Assembly (NCBI RefSeq): GCF_000270245.1
Contig: NC_015635.1
Location: 4,402,001 to 4,466,000 of the forward strand
From: Microlunatus phosphovorus NM-1
GTDB lineage: Bacteria; Actinomycetota; Actinomycetes; Propionibacteriales; Propionibacteriaceae
Reading direction: 5' to 3'
DNA: 64,000 nucleotides
The notes under the pieces are model-generated. The model was given only the letters and a program-made list of their open reading frames with translations. It was not told the origin of the DNA and made no database searches. The stretch's first letter is position 1; each line of letters opens with the position of its first letter. Positions 1 through 8,570 of the stretch are shown piece by piece. Position numbers and translations under genes: made by a program.

Positions 1-292
1 TGGCCGCGGACTTGGCGCCCCGGACCCAGCCGACCCTGCGCCTGCGTTTCTTCTTGGCATAGAACGTGCGGCCGAGCAGCAGGCCGACCACGAGCACCCC
101 GAGCACCAACGACAGGAACTGCATCGGGGACGGGTAGCCGAGCACCGTCATGTTGTCCAGGGCGCTACGGCCGTACGCCCACGGCAGGAACGGGGCGGCG
201 ATGATGATCGCGCCACCGACCAGGCCGAGGAGGTATCCGCTGTGCTGCGTCCTTTGCTGCAGCTCCGCGGTGAGCGGATTGGGGATCTTCAT
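1..292 (-). CDS. livM: Branched-chain amino acid ABC transporter permease, LivM type (partial, C-terminus outside window)
   Basis: Only the first 97 or so codons are present and the gene runs off the left edge. The ATG at 292 overlaps the TGA of livH as ATGA, so the two permeases are translationally coupled. The visible protein has a short polar N-terminus, a first hydrophobic segment at about residues 19-40, a second at about 56-73, and then a Lys/Arg cluster (KKKRRRR). Actinobacterial LivM proteins often carry such an N-terminal extension before the conserved permease domain. LivM would form the heterodimeric membrane channel with LivH. The assignment rests mainly on position after livH because the diagnostic permease domain is not in the window. 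Confidence 0.72.
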   Translation of the reverse strand, partial: MKIPNPLTAELQQRTQHSGYLLGLVGGAIIIAAPFLPWAYGRSALDNMTVLGYPSPMQFLSLVLGVLVVGLLLGRTFYAKKKRRRRVGWVRGAKSAA

Positions 293-1236
293 GCTCGATC
301 CACCACCCTTGCGCCGAGCAGACCCTGCGGTCTGAAGACCAGCACCAAAATCAACAGCACGAAGGCCCAGACGTCCTTCCAGGCAGACCCACCGAACTGC
401 CCCGGGATGTACGTGGTCGCCATCACCTCGATGATGCCGAGCACCAGTCCGCCAAGCACGGCGCCGTTGATGTTGCCGATACCGCCGAGCACAGCAGCGG
501 TGAATGCCTTCAGACCTGCCAGGAAACCCATGCGGAAGTCGATGTTCGTGTACCGCAGCCCGTGCGCCAGGCCGGCGACCGCGGCCAGCGCGGCTCCGAG
601 CGCAAAGGCCACCATGATGATGCGATCGACGTTGATGCCCATCAGTCGGGCGGTGTCGGGATCCTGTGAGGTGGCCTGCATGGCGCGGCCGAGGCGTGAC
701 TTGTTGACGAAGATGTAGAGGAACACGGTGCAGACGACCAGCGCAGCCAAGGTGAAGATGGCCGCGCGCTGAATGAGTACGCCACCGATGTTGACTGCCG
801 GCCCTGTCACCACGTCGATCTGTGGGAACGGAATGGCAAGTTTCGCATCCGGGAAGCCCGGGATTCGGCCGTAGAAGAGCCGAACCGCTTCCTGAAGGAA
901 GATCGACACGCCGATGGCGGTGATCAGCGGTGCGAGCCGAGGCGCATTGCGCAACGGCCGATAGGCGAATCTCTCGGTCAACAATGCGACACCGATCGCG
1001 GCGACCATGCCGCCGATCAGCATGACAGGGAGCATCCAAAGAGCGGTGCTGCCGCCCGGGACCACCATCCAAACCGTCAAAGCTCCGAAGGCGCCGATCA
1101 TGAAGATCTCGCCGTGCGCGAAGTTGATCAACTGGATGATGCCGTACACGACGGTATAGCCCACAGCGATCAGCGCGTACAGAGCGCCGAGCGACAATCC
1201 GTTGACCAACTGCTGAAAGAACAGTTCCACAGGCAC
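289..1236 (-). CDS. livH: Branched-chain amino acid ABC transporter permease LivH
   Basis: Inner-membrane permease of a high-affinity Leu/Ile/Val (or related amino acid or amide) ABC importer. The 315-residue product is almost entirely hydrophobic. It begins with a typical LivH N-terminus (NGLSLGALYALIAVGYTVVY, residues 12-31) and has the NFAHGEIFMIGAF motif at about 38-50. The cytoplasmic coupling loop GRAMQATSQDPDTARLMGI at about 183-201 contacts the ATPase. The GTG start follows a G-rich stretch. It overlaps livM by four bases and lies downstream of livK across a 142-base spacer with two strong hairpins, which fits the usual stoichiometry in which the binding protein is made in excess. Exact substrate specificity cannot be read from the sequence. 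Confidence 0.93.
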   Translation of the reverse strand: MPVELFFQQLVNGLSLGALYALIAVGYTVVYGIIQLINFAHGEIFMIGAFGALTVWMVVPGGSTALWMLPVMLIGGMVAAIGVALLTERFAYRPLRNAPRLAPLITAIGVSIFLQEAVRLFYGRIPGFPDAKLAIPFPQIDVVTGPAVNIGGVLIQRAAIFTLAALVVCTVFLYIFVNKSRLGRAMQATSQDPDTARLMGINVDRIIMVAFALGAALAAVAGLAHGLRYTNIDFRMGFLAGLKAFTAAVLGGIGNINGAVLGGLVLGIIEVMATTYIPGQFGGSAWKDVWAFVLLILVLVFRPQGLLGARVVDRA

Positions 1237-1251
1237 CCCTACTGACGCGGA

Positions 1252-1344
1252 GGTCGAGATCGGCGAGCCGAACCTGCCCGATCTCGACCAACGATCCGGG
1301 GTCCGGCGTCAGGCGGGGGCAGATCCCGTAGGTCCTGCCCCCGC
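1252..1344 (-). terminator. Two consecutive hairpins between livK and livH
   Basis: Reading on the minus strand after the livK stop, the first hairpin has a perfect 10-bp GC stem (arms 1313-1322 and 1335-1344, 12-nt loop). The second has a perfect 12-bp stem (arms 1252-1263 and 1278-1289, 14-nt loop). Neither is followed by a T-run. They most likely act as a partial terminator or as 3'-end stabilisers of livK mRNA, giving more binding protein than permease. This is an inference from position. Confidence 0.6.
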
Positions 1345-1378
1345 TGCTAGCGAGCGATCAAGGAAGCAGCGGCACTGC

Positions 1379-2596
1379 TTACTTGAACTCCTCCGTCGTC
1401 GCGGCCTTCCACTCGCCACCCTCGACCTTGTAGACGGTCAAGACCTTCGTGGTGGTGTCACCGAACTCGTCGAAGGCGACCTTGCCGGTTGCGCCATCGA
1501 AGGAGACGTTGGCCATCGCGTCGATGGTGGGCTGACGAGCCGACTTGGCGTCCGCGGCATCCTTCAACGACACCTTCAAAGCCTCGATGATGGCATTTGC
1601 CGCATCGAACGAGTAGGCCCCGTAGGCCGCGTACGGCTCCTTGAAGCCGGCCGCCGAGTAAGCCTCGACGAATGCCTTGGCACTGGGCAGCGTGTCGGTC
1701 GGCGCGCCGACGGACGTGGCCAGGTCACCCTCGGAGGTCTTGCCGGCGAGCTTGATGAAGGTCGGGTCGAAGATCCCGTCGCCACCCATCACCGGCACAT
1801 TGAGACCTGCCGCCTTCGCCTGCTGGCTCAGCGGACCTGCCTGCGGGTACTGACCGCCGTAGTAGATGGCCTCCGGGCCGGCGCTCTTCACCTTGGTGAT
1901 GACCGAGCCGAAGTCCTTCTCGTCGGGGTTGATGGTCTCCGCTTCCACGATCTCGCCGCCGAGCTTCTTGAACTCGCCGCTGAACGCCGACACCAGGCCC
2001 TGGCCGTACGCCAGCTTGTCGTGGATCGTGGCGACCTTCTTGATCCCGGCGGTGTTGTAGAGATACCGCGCGGCAAACGGACCCTGGACCGCATCTGTGG
2101 TGCAGGTCCGGAAATAGTTCGCGTACGGCCGCTTCGGGTTGTTGTCATCCGGGCCCCGGGTCAGGGTGGGATTGGTGTTCGCCGGGGAGACCTGGACGAT
2201 GTTGGCGGCTGACAACACCGGTTGAACCGACTGGGCCACCGACGAGTTCAGCGTGCCGACGACACCAATGACCTGGTCGTCACCGGCGAGCTTGGTGGCG
2301 GCGTTCTTCCCCACATCGGGCGACGCCTGGTCGTCTTCAGCGGCCATCTCGAGCTTCCAGCCCGGGATCGCGTTGGACTCGTTCGCCTGCCGGATGGCGA
2401 GGTCAACGGAGTTCCGGATGCCCAGACCCAAAGCCGACAGATCTCCGGACAGCGGCGCGATCACGCCGATCTTGGCCACCTTGGTGGTGGCTTCCTCACT
2501 GGTGCCGCCCTCCTGGGCGCGGCTGCCACATGCTGAGAAGGCCATCGTCGCCGCAAGCAGGGTTGCTCCGACGGCTACGAGCCGATGCTTTCGCAC
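1379..2596 (-). CDS. livK: Branched-chain amino acid ABC transporter substrate-binding lipoprotein LivK
   Basis: Extracellular, membrane-anchored solute receptor of the Peripla_BP_6/LivJ type that delivers amino acids to LivH/LivM. I chose the GTG at 2596 because AGGAGG lies seven bases upstream. The longer frame to 2680 adds a non-signal-like stretch. From this start the product has 405 residues: a basic n-region (VRKHR), a hydrophobic core and a lipobox ending in FSAC, so lipidation at Cys22 is expected. The start of the mature domain (KIGVIAPLSGDLSALGLGI) is characteristic of the LivK family. It heads the transporter operon and lies downstream of pdtaR on the same strand with a 172-base spacer that probably holds its promoter. 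Confidence 0.93.
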   Translation of the reverse strand: MRKHRLVAVGATLLAATMAFSACGSRAQEGGTSEEATTKVAKIGVIAPLSGDLSALGLGIRNSVDLAIRQANESNAIPGWKLEMAAEDDQASPDVGKNAATKLAGDDQVIGVVGTLNSSVAQSVQPVLSAANIVQVSPANTNPTLTRGPDDNNPKRPYANYFRTCTTDAVQGPFAARYLYNTAGIKKVATIHDKLAYGQGLVSAFSGEFKKLGGEIVEAETINPDEKDFGSVITKVKSAGPEAIYYGGQYPQAGPLSQQAKAAGLNVPVMGGDGIFDPTFIKLAGKTSEGDLATSVGAPTDTLPSAKAFVEAYSAAGFKEPYAAYGAYSFDAANAIIEALKVSLKDAADAKSARQPTIDAMANVSFDGATGKVAFDEFGDTTTKVLTVYKVEGGEWKAATTEEFK

Positions 2597-2768
2597 GATG
2601 CTTCCTCCTAAGGATCGCTGCGTGCCCGCGGCCCACTCTGCACTGGGTCGGCAGACCGACATTCCGCGAGCAAGACGCACGATATGCGCCGTGCCTCAGC
2701 CAACCACGAGGTTTGCCGGTCGTGTTGTCAGTTCGTTACACGATTAAAAGAGATCCGCCGGAAAACCG

Positions 2769-3380
2769 CTACCTTCGCTTGGCGCCGGCACCGTGCTCGA
2801 TGACGCCTTCGGCCACCTCACGCATCGACTTGCGCAGGTCCATCGCGGTCTTCTGGATCCAGCGGAACGCCTCGGGCTCGGTCAGCCCCAGTCCGGTCTG
2901 CAGCATGCCCTTCGCCCGGTCCACGGCCTTGCGCGATTCCAGACGCTCCGTCAGATCCTCGACCTCGGCCTCAACAGCCTTGATCTCGGAGAACCGGGCC
3001 CGGGCGATCTCGATCGCCGGGATCAGATCGGCCTTGCCGAAGGGCTTGACCACGTACGCCATGGCGCCGGCCTCACGAGCCCGATCGACCAGCTCACGCT
3101 GGCTGAAGGCGGTCAGCATCACCACGGGCGCGATCCGGTCGGCGGCGATCTTCTCCGCCGCGCTGATCCCGTCCAGCTTGGGCATCTTGACGTCCATCAC
3201 GACCAGGTCAGGCCGCAGCTCGATGGTCAGCGCCACCGCGGCCTCCCCGTCACCGGCCTGACCGACGACCTCGTACCCTTCCTCGGTCAGCATCTCGACC
3301 ACGTCGAGGCGAATCAGTGCCTCGTCCTCGGCCACGACCACTCGGGTCGCCGTGCCGGCCTTCGTCTCCTCGTTCGTCAC
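2769..3380 (-). CDS. pdtaR: Two-component response regulator with ANTAR RNA-binding domain (PdtaR)
   Basis: Cytoplasmic antiterminator that, once phosphorylated, binds paired hairpins in target mRNA leaders and prevents premature termination. The receiver domain occupies residues 12-125 with the acidic pair Glu18/Asp19, the phosphoacceptor Asp63 in VVMDVKMPKLDG, Thr90 and Lys112 (VVKPFG). A coiled linker leads to a C-terminal ANTAR domain (about 130-195) containing VDRAKGMLQTGLGLTEPEAF. Length (203 residues) and architecture match mycobacterial PdtaR (Rv1626), whose partner kinase is PdtaS. No kinase gene is nearby. The GTG start lies six bases after a TAGAGT -10 box, so the mRNA is probably leaderless. 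Confidence 0.95.
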   Translation of the reverse strand: MTNEETKAGTATRVVVAEDEALIRLDVVEMLTEEGYEVVGQAGDGEAAVALTIELRPDLVVMDVKMPKLDGISAAEKIAADRIAPVVMLTAFSQRELVDRAREAGAMAYVVKPFGKADLIPAIEIARARFSEIKAVEAEVEDLTERLESRKAVDRAKGMLQTGLGLTEPEAFRWIQKTAMDLRKSMREVAEGVIEHGAGAKRR

Positions 3381-3386
3381 GCGCTC

Positions 3387-3392
3387 ACTCTA
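3387..3392 (-). promoter_or_regulatory. pdtaR -10 box (leaderless transcript)
   Basis: TAGAGT on the minus strand, six bases before the GTG start of pdtaR. Transcription would begin at or next to the start codon, so no Shine-Dalgarno is needed and none is visible. Confidence 0.6.
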
Positions 3393-3553
3393 AGCCAGCA
3401 CCGGCGTCAGGCTTCAGTCCTCGTGCCGGTCTGGTCTGCTGGTCGAATCCGATCCCCGGTCTGCTAGCTCGGGTGGCAACCGTCCCAGAATGCTCGCTTC
3501 CGCCGGTGTCTGTGGCAGAATGGCGCGCGCCTCACGCCCGTACGGACGGGCCG

Positions 3554-3636
3554 GCCGGGGTGGCGGAATGGTATACGCGGACGGCTCAAACCCGTCTGTC
3601 CGCAAGGACATAGGGGTTCGACTCCCCTTCCCGGCA
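3554..3636 (+). tRNA. tRNA-Leu (anticodon CAA)
   Basis: An 83-base class II tRNA. The acceptor arm GCCGGGG (3554-3560) pairs with TCCCGGC (3629-3635), with a terminal G-T pair and discriminator A at 3636. The anticodon stem GACGG/CCGTC encloses the loop CTCAAAC, giving anticodon CAA, which reads UUG. A long variable arm (TGTCC-GCAA-GGACA) is diagnostic for Leu/Ser/Tyr, and discriminator A selects Leu. The T arm is AGGGG-TTCGACT-CCCCT. No CCA is encoded. It is transcribed toward pyk, with which it converges across a palindromic element. Confidence 0.95.
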
Positions 3637-3647
3637 CTGTGTTGGTC

Positions 3648-3887
3648 GTCACTCGCTGTTCGCGACGGGAGTCGTCGCTCTTCGGCCGACGAAAAGCGTG
3701 TCGACCTCATCACTCCTCCATCGACCGGCGGAGAATCCGGGTTGAATGCGACCCGCCGGCCCCGTCGCGAGCGGCCGCGCAGCGGAGCGCCCGAATCGAT
3801 CTGGACTGACGAGGGAGCGACACGCTTTTCGTCGCGAGCGAGGAGGGAAGATCGATTCAATCGGCGCGCAGCGGAGCAGCGAGTGAC
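3648..3887. repeat. 240-bp long imperfect palindrome, family P element 1
   Basis: The element is bounded by perfect 11-bp inverted ends (GTCACTCGCTG at 3648-3658 and its complement at 3877-3887). It also has a perfect internal 16-bp inverted pair (3688-3703 and 3818-3833, GACGAAAAGCGTGTCG). It fills the space between the tRNA-Leu end and the pyk stop, ending four bases from that stop. Related elements lie at 11173-11354 and 59487-59607. No frame inside looks coding. It could act as a bidirectional terminator or be a degenerate non-autonomous mobile element. Confidence 0.75.
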
Positions 3888-3891
3888 GAAG

Positions 3892-5307
3892 TCACAGCGG
3901 CGAGCCGATGCGGCGGACCCGGATCATGTTGGTGTGACCGGCCACCCCGGGCGGGGACCCGGCGATGATGACGACCCGCTCGCCCTCGCTGATGAAGCCG
4001 TTCTCCGTGAGCGCCTTGTCGACCTGACGGATCATGTCGTCGGTGTGCGACACCATCGGCACCAGGACCGTATCCACACCCCACGCCAGGGTCAGCGCCG
4101 CCTGCGTCGCCTCGATCGGTGTGAAGGCCAGGATCGGGATCGGCGACCGGAGCCGTGACAGCCGGCGCGCGGCGTCGCCGGAGTGGGTGAAGGCCACCAG
4201 GAACTTGGCGTTGACTCGCTCGCCGATCTCGGCGGCCGCCTTGGTGATGACACCGCTGGTCGTGTGCGGATCCCAGTCGATGTTGGTCAGCTGATCCTGT
4301 CCGTGGGCCTCCGTGTTCGCCACGATTCTGGCCATCGTCTGCACGGTCAGCACGGGATAGGCACCGACACTCGTCTCGCCCGAGAGCATCACCGCGTCGG
4401 CGCCGTCGAGGATGGCGTTGGCCACGTCGGAGGTCTCTGCCCTGGTCGGTCGCGGGGCCGAGATCATCGACTCCAGCATCTGGGTCGCCACGATGACCGG
4501 CTTCGCCCAGCGCCGGGCCGCGGTCACGATCCGCTTCTGGACCAGCGGCACTTCTTCCAGCGGCAGCTCCACGCCCAGGTCGCCTCGCGCGACCATGAAC
4601 GCGTCGAAGGCGTCGATGATCTCATCGAGATTCTCGATGGCCTGGGGCTTCTCCATCTTCGCGATGACCGGAACTCGCCGGCCCTCCTCGTCCATCACCT
4701 GATGGACCAGCTTCACGTCCTCGGCGTTGCGGACGAAGGACAGCGCCACCATGTCGGCGCCATTACGCAGGCCCCAGCGGAGATCGGAGATGTCCTTCTC
4801 GCTCATCGCCGGCACGCTCACGGCGACGCCGGGCAGGTTGATGCCCTTGTTGTTGCTCACCTCACCGCCCACGACCACCCGGGTCACCACGTCGGTGTCG
4901 GTGACGCTGATCGCCTCCAGCTGGAGCCGGCCGTCATCGATCAAGATCGTGTCGCCGGGGGCCACGTCGCCTGGCAGCCCCTTGAAGGTGGTCGAGCAGC
5001 GGTCGACAGTGCCGGGGATGTCATCGATGGTGATCGTGAACTGGGCCCCCGGAACCAGCACCTCCTTGCCGGCGGCAAAGCGGCCGAGCCGGATCTTCGG
5101 GCCTTGGAGGTCGACCAGCACACCGACTGGTCGGCCGGCGAGCCGCGCCGCCTCGCGGACGGCCTCCAGTCGCTTGCGATGCTCGGCATAGTCGCCGTGG
5201 CTCATGTTGAGCCGAGCGACGTCCATGCCCGCTTCTACCAGTTCGACCAGACGCTCGGGCGACTCTGAGGCCGGCCCGAGCGTACACACGATGTTTGCTC
5301 TCCGCAC
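3892..5307 (-). CDS. pyk: Pyruvate kinase
   Basis: Final glycolytic enzyme: phosphoenolpyruvate plus ADP gives pyruvate plus ATP in the cytoplasm. The 471 residues match the usual actinobacterial length. Visible signatures are the N-terminal TLGPAS motif, LNMSHGDYAEH near residue 33, the active-site region IAKMEKPQAIEN with the catalytic Lys, FMVARGDLGVELPLEEVP, and MLSGETSVGAYP. The C-terminal regulatory domain is complete and ends in a typical nucleotide-binding GSPPGVAGHTNMIRV. The GTG start follows a TAGGGT -10 box by six bases, suggesting a leaderless mRNA. A large palindrome follows the stop within five bases. Confidence 0.97.
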   Translation of the reverse strand: MRRANIVCTLGPASESPERLVELVEAGMDVARLNMSHGDYAEHRKRLEAVREAARLAGRPVGVLVDLQGPKIRLGRFAAGKEVLVPGAQFTITIDDIPGTVDRCSTTFKGLPGDVAPGDTILIDDGRLQLEAISVTDTDVVTRVVVGGEVSNNKGINLPGVAVSVPAMSEKDISDLRWGLRNGADMVALSFVRNAEDVKLVHQVMDEEGRRVPVIAKMEKPQAIENLDEIIDAFDAFMVARGDLGVELPLEEVPLVQKRIVTAARRWAKPVIVATQMLESMISAPRPTRAETSDVANAILDGADAVMLSGETSVGAYPVLTVQTMARIVANTEAHGQDQLTNIDWDPHTTSGVITKAAAEIGERVNAKFLVAFTHSGDAARRLSRLRSPIPILAFTPIEATQAALTLAWGVDTVLVPMVSHTDDMIRQVDKALTENGFISEGERVVIIAGSPPGVAGHTNMIRVRRIGSPL

Positions 5308-5313
5308 GAGCCG

Positions 5314-5319
5314 ACCCTA
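5314..5319 (-). promoter_or_regulatory. pyk -10 box (leaderless transcript)
   Basis: TAGGGT on the minus strand, six bases before the pyk GTG. The geometry is the same as at several other genes in the window. No clear TTGACA-like -35 is seen. Confidence 0.55.
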
Positions 5320-5414
5320 CATAAGGTGACCACCGCAGATGCGTGCCACCGACACCGCTGGTCTCCTCCCCTGCCATCCGCCGAGTCAGCCGGCTCTCGA
5401 GGTCCGGCGGAGGG

Positions 5415-6338
5415 TCAGGCGTCCCGCACCATGTCGAGAGCGTGCCGGAGGTCGTCGGGATAGTCGGACTCGAAGGTCACGTACTCGCCCCGTACCGGGT
5501 GGACGAAACCCAACCGGACCGCATGCAGCCACTGCCGCTCCAGACCGAGCCGGGCGGCGAGCACCGGATCGCCGCCGTACATGGGATCGCCGACGCACGG
5601 GTGATGGATCGCTGCCATGTGCACCCGGATCTGGTGTGTCCGTCCGGTCTCCAGATGGACCTCCAACAGGGTGCTGCCCACGAACGCATCCAGCGTGTCG
5701 TAGTGGGTCACGCTGTGCCGGCCGTTGGCCGTGATGGCCATCTTGTACTCGGCACTGGGATGCCGCCCGATCGGTGCGTCGATGGTTCCGGTGAACGGAT
5801 CGGGATGGCCCTGGACCAGGGTGTGGTACGTCTTGTCGACCGTCCGGGAACGGAAGGCCTGCTTCAGCACGCTGTACGCGATCTCGCTCTTCGCCACCAC
5901 CATCAGCCCAGAGGTGCCGACGTCGAGCCGTTGGACGATCCCTTGTCGCTCCGGCACCCCGGAGGTCGAGATCCGGAAACCCGCCGCGGCCAGGTGACCC
6001 AGCACGGTCGGACCGCTCCACCCGACACTGGGATGGGCGGCGACGCCGACCGGCTTGTCGATCACCACGATGTCGTCATCGTCGTACACCACCGTCAGCC
6101 CCGCTGCGATCATCGGCTGCACAGTCGCCGTCCGGGGCTCACCGAGGATCACTTCGAGCACCGACCCCGCCCGGATCCGGTCGGACTTTCCCGCCACCTG
6201 GCCGTCGACCACCACCGATCCGTCGGCGGCCAGCTCAGCGACCCGGCTGCGGGACACCCCGAGCATCCGGGAGACTGCGGTGTCGACTCGCTCCCCCTCC
6301 AGCCCTTCGGGCACCAGGAGCACGCGTGGCTCGCTCAC
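5415..6338 (-). CDS. rluD: RluA/RluD-family rRNA pseudouridine synthase
   Basis: Isomerises uridines in 23S rRNA to pseudouridine. The chosen GTG at 6338 overlaps the lspA TGA as GTGA. The longer frame to 6485 would run into lspA. From here the 307-residue protein has an N-terminal S4 RNA-binding domain (about residues 14-60, starting [13 protein letters not shown]) and a catalytic domain. The catalytic Asp sits in [16 protein letters not shown]. The family consensus has HRLD, so the usual His is Gln here. The C-terminal [12 protein letters not shown] motif is present. It is coupled to lspA, an arrangement common in Gram-positive bacteria. Exact target uridines are inferred from the family only. 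Confidence 0.92.
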   Translation of the reverse strand: MSEPRVLLVPEGLEGERVDTAVSRMLGVSRSRVAELAADGSVVVDGQVAGKSDRIRAGSVLEVILGEPRTATVQPMIAAGLTVVYDDDDIVVIDKPVGVAAHPSVGWSGPTVLGHLAAAGFRISTSGVPERQGIVQRLDVGTSGLMVVAKSEIAYSVLKQAFRSRTVDKTYHTLVQGHPDPFTGTIDAPIGRHPSAEYKMAITANGRHSVTHYDTLDAFVGSTLLEVHLETGRTHQIRVHMAAIHHPCVGDPMYGGDPVLAARLGLERQWLHAVRLGFVHPVRGEYVTFESDYPDDLRHALDMVRDA

Positions 6339-6883
6339 TCGCGCGACTCCCGTTCCGGTTCCTCGGATGGCTTCGCCGCTGGATCGGCGACGGTTTCCCC
6401 GGCCCGCGTGTAATGCTCGCCGCCGATGCCGACGTTCTTCACCACCGCCAAGACCATGATCAGCACCGCGGCCGAGGTGATGCACATATCCGCGACGTTG
6501 AAGATCGCGAAGTGCGGCAGCTGGATGAAGTCGACGACGTGACCGTGCAGGAACCCGGGTTCGCGAAAGATCCGGTCCATCAGATTGCCGGCCACGCCGG
6601 CGACCAGGAGCCCCAAGGCGACCGCCCAGCCGGGATGATTGATCCGTGGCGCGAGCCTGACCAAGATGAAGGTCAGCACGGCGGCGGCCAGCAGGGCGAA
6701 GACGATGGTGAAGTTCTCGCCGAGGGAGAACGCCGCACCCGGGTTGCGGATCAGTCGCAAGGTGACCAAGCCGCCCAGCAGCACCGGCGGATCCAGCGGA
6801 TCGAGGTTGCGCACGGCCAGCAGCTTGGTGAGCTGATCAAGCAGCAGACCACAGGCGCCGACAAGGGCGAACACCACTCGCAT
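6335..6883 (-). CDS. lspA: Lipoprotein signal peptidase (signal peptidase II)
   Basis: Aspartyl membrane protease that cleaves prolipoprotein signal peptides before the lipidated Cys. It would process products such as LivK and the lipoprotein near 63 kb. From the ATG at 6883 the protein has 182 residues, four transmembrane segments and both catalytic aspartates: GNLMDRIFR and FNVADMCI. The longer frame to 7018 overlaps the upstream DksA-like gene and lacks family features, so I rejected that start. The Shine-Dalgarno is weak, so an alternative upstream start cannot be excluded. A hydrophilic acidic tail (about 30 residues) follows the last membrane helix. Confidence 0.93.
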   Translation of the reverse strand: MRVVFALVGACGLLLDQLTKLLAVRNLDPLDPPVLLGGLVTLRLIRNPGAAFSLGENFTIVFALLAAAVLTFILVRLAPRINHPGWAVALGLLVAGVAGNLMDRIFREPGFLHGHVVDFIQLPHFAIFNVADMCITSAAVLIMVLAVVKNVGIGGEHYTRAGETVADPAAKPSEEPERESRE

Positions 6884-6918
6884 CCGGCGCTGGTGGGCGC
6901 CGGACGCTGCACCGCCGG

Positions 6919-7380
6919 CTATCGACGCTCCTCCCGCTGCTTGCAGGTGACACACAGCGTCGCCCGCGGGAACGCCATCAGACGCCCCTTGCCGATCGGC
7001 TGGCCGCAGCTGTCGCACCGGCCGTACGCACCCTGCTCGATGTGACGCAGCGCCAACCGCGCCTGATCGAGCATCTCGCGGGCATTGTTCGCCAGCGACA
7101 TTTCGGCATCGCGCTCGAAGTTCGCCGAGCCGACGTCGGCAGGGTCACGGCCGGCGCCCTCATTGCCCTCCCAGAGCAGCCCGACCAGTTCGGCCTCGGA
7201 AATCTGCAGCTGACTGGCAAATCGGTCGATGTCGCTCACCAAGGTCTCGCGGACCTCTTCGAGCTCCTCGGCAGTCCAGGGGTCCTCCCCGTCTCGCACG
7301 GGCAGGCTTGCAGCATCCAGCTTCAGCCGTGGTTTGTCGGTCCCGGCTCTGTCGTCGGCGGTCGCCCGCGTCGTCGTCAT
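6919..7380 (-). CDS. DksA/TraR-family C4 zinc-finger protein
   Basis: Likely RNA polymerase secondary-channel-binding transcription factor, or a structural relative. The product has 153 residues from the ATG at 7380, chosen because a run of five G bases lies at a suitable distance upstream. An in-frame GTG/ATG 11 codons earlier is the alternative. The N-terminal third is variable. The middle forms a helical region (WTAEELEEVRETLVSDIDRF and onward). The C-terminus holds the C4 zinc finger: YGRCDSCGQPIGKGRLMAFP followed by CVTC. Many actinobacterial members of this family are adjacent to lspA and divIVA as here. A direct role in ppGpp response is not demonstrated by the sequence. Confidence 0.88.
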   Translation of the reverse strand: MTTTRATADDRAGTDKPRLKLDAASLPVRDGEDPWTAEELEEVRETLVSDIDRFASQLQISEAELVGLLWEGNEGAGRDPADVGSANFERDAEMSLANNAREMLDQARLALRHIEQGAYGRCDSCGQPIGKGRLMAFPRATLCVTCKQREERR

Positions 7381-7509
7381 AGGTTGGCCCCCTGGGGTCA
7401 GTGAAGCAGCCATGGCTCGGCTGTGCTGCTGTATGTCGCACGAACCATAGGGCTTGCGGTCTCGTACTTCAACGAGACACCGAAGATTCTTAGTATCGGT
7501 TCCCAGATA

Positions 7510-8367
7510 TCAACGGTCGCCCAGCAACGCATCCAGCCGAGGCGTCTCGCTGCCCTGGTCAGCGGTTTCGGCTCCGGCGTTCTGGGCAGGGTCCTCGCCG
7601 GGGAACACCGAGTCAGCAGAGTCGTTGGCCGCGTCCGCCGATGACGTCCCGACACTGGCCGTACCGGTCCCGGCGGCTGCATCGGTGTCAGAGGCCAGGG
7701 CAGGCACCTTGGCCGGCTGGGCATGCCCGGCCTCCAAGGCACTGATGTGCTGACGAAGCTCGCCGGTGAGGTTGGCCCGGAAGCTGTTCTCGAAGCTGCG
7801 CAACTCGCCGACCGCCAGCTGCAACGCGTCCCGCTCGCTGTTCAGTGCATCCAGCAGCGCGACGCGACGAGTTGCGACCTCCGCGTCCAGGCTGTCGGCA
7901 CGACCCTGAGCCTCGGCCCGGACCCGCTCAGCGGTCTGCTGCGCCTCGGCAACGAGGCGATCCGCCCGAGCTTGCGCATCGCTGGTCACCTCGTGCGCCG
8001 ACGCCGCCGCCTTCTCTTTGATCTCGTTCGCCTCGTCCGTGGCTTCGACGACCAGTCGCTCCGCCTGCTCGGTGGACATGGCAACCAGCCGTACGACAGC
8101 GGTACTCGCTTCAGCGCCCGTGGTGACCACAATGGTCTCGGCGCCGCTCGTGCTCGGCGGAGCCGGCACCGGCGTGGCGGCGGGTGGCTCGGGCGCCGTC
8201 GCCTGCAACGCTTCCAGCTGCTTCTTGAGGTTCTGGTTCTCCTCGGTGAGTTGCTCGAAGGACACCTCCACCTGGTCCACGAACTCGTCGACCTCAATCA
8301 CTTCGTAGCCGGACCTACGAGTCATCCGGAACCGCTTGTTGCGCACGTCGTCCAGCGACAGCGTCAT
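7510..8367 (-). CDS. divIVA: DivIVA/Wag31 polar growth and septum-site protein
   Basis: Coiled-coil scaffold that binds curved membrane at poles and septa and recruits the elongation machinery in actinobacteria. The 285-residue product has the conserved N-terminal domain (MTLSLDDVRNKRFRMTRRSG, then YEVIEVDEFVDQV), a Pro/Ala-rich linker at about 75-95 (residues such as APEPPAATPVPAPP), and a long coiled-coil rich in Ala/Glu/Arg (about 110-215). The C-terminal tail is low complexity. The ATG is preceded by GAGGTG at good spacing. It follows yggT with a 384-base spacer containing the 52-bp repeat cluster A, so it probably has its own promoter there. Confidence 0.95.
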   Translation of the reverse strand: MTLSLDDVRNKRFRMTRRSGYEVIEVDEFVDQVEVSFEQLTEENQNLKKQLEALQATAPEPPAATPVPAPPSTSGAETIVVTTGAEASTAVVRLVAMSTEQAERLVVEATDEANEIKEKAAASAHEVTSDAQARADRLVAEAQQTAERVRAEAQGRADSLDAEVATRRVALLDALNSERDALQLAVGELRSFENSFRANLTGELRQHISALEAGHAQPAKVPALASDTDAAAGTGTASVGTSSADAANDSADSVFPGEDPAQNAGAETADQGSETPRLDALLGDR

Positions 8368-8570
8368 CGTCCACCTCAGTTAGTTGCTTCTCTTGTTGTT
8401 TCTTCGGCCCGGTCCGGGGCTCCCGACCTGGCCGTGTCTCGCTGATACGACAGTCGCCGGGCGTCGCATGCGACCGACCGGCACCTACCGTACTCGCCGG
8501 GTCTGCCTCTGCTCACCCGCGCACACCGCAGCCGAGATGTCAGGTTCGACACGTGCCGAGCCGCGACCGG

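Noticed and set aside
2597-2768. Attenuator or riboswitch in the livK leader
   Set aside because: No stable hairpin or conserved aptamer could be identified. The region most likely holds an ordinary promoter.
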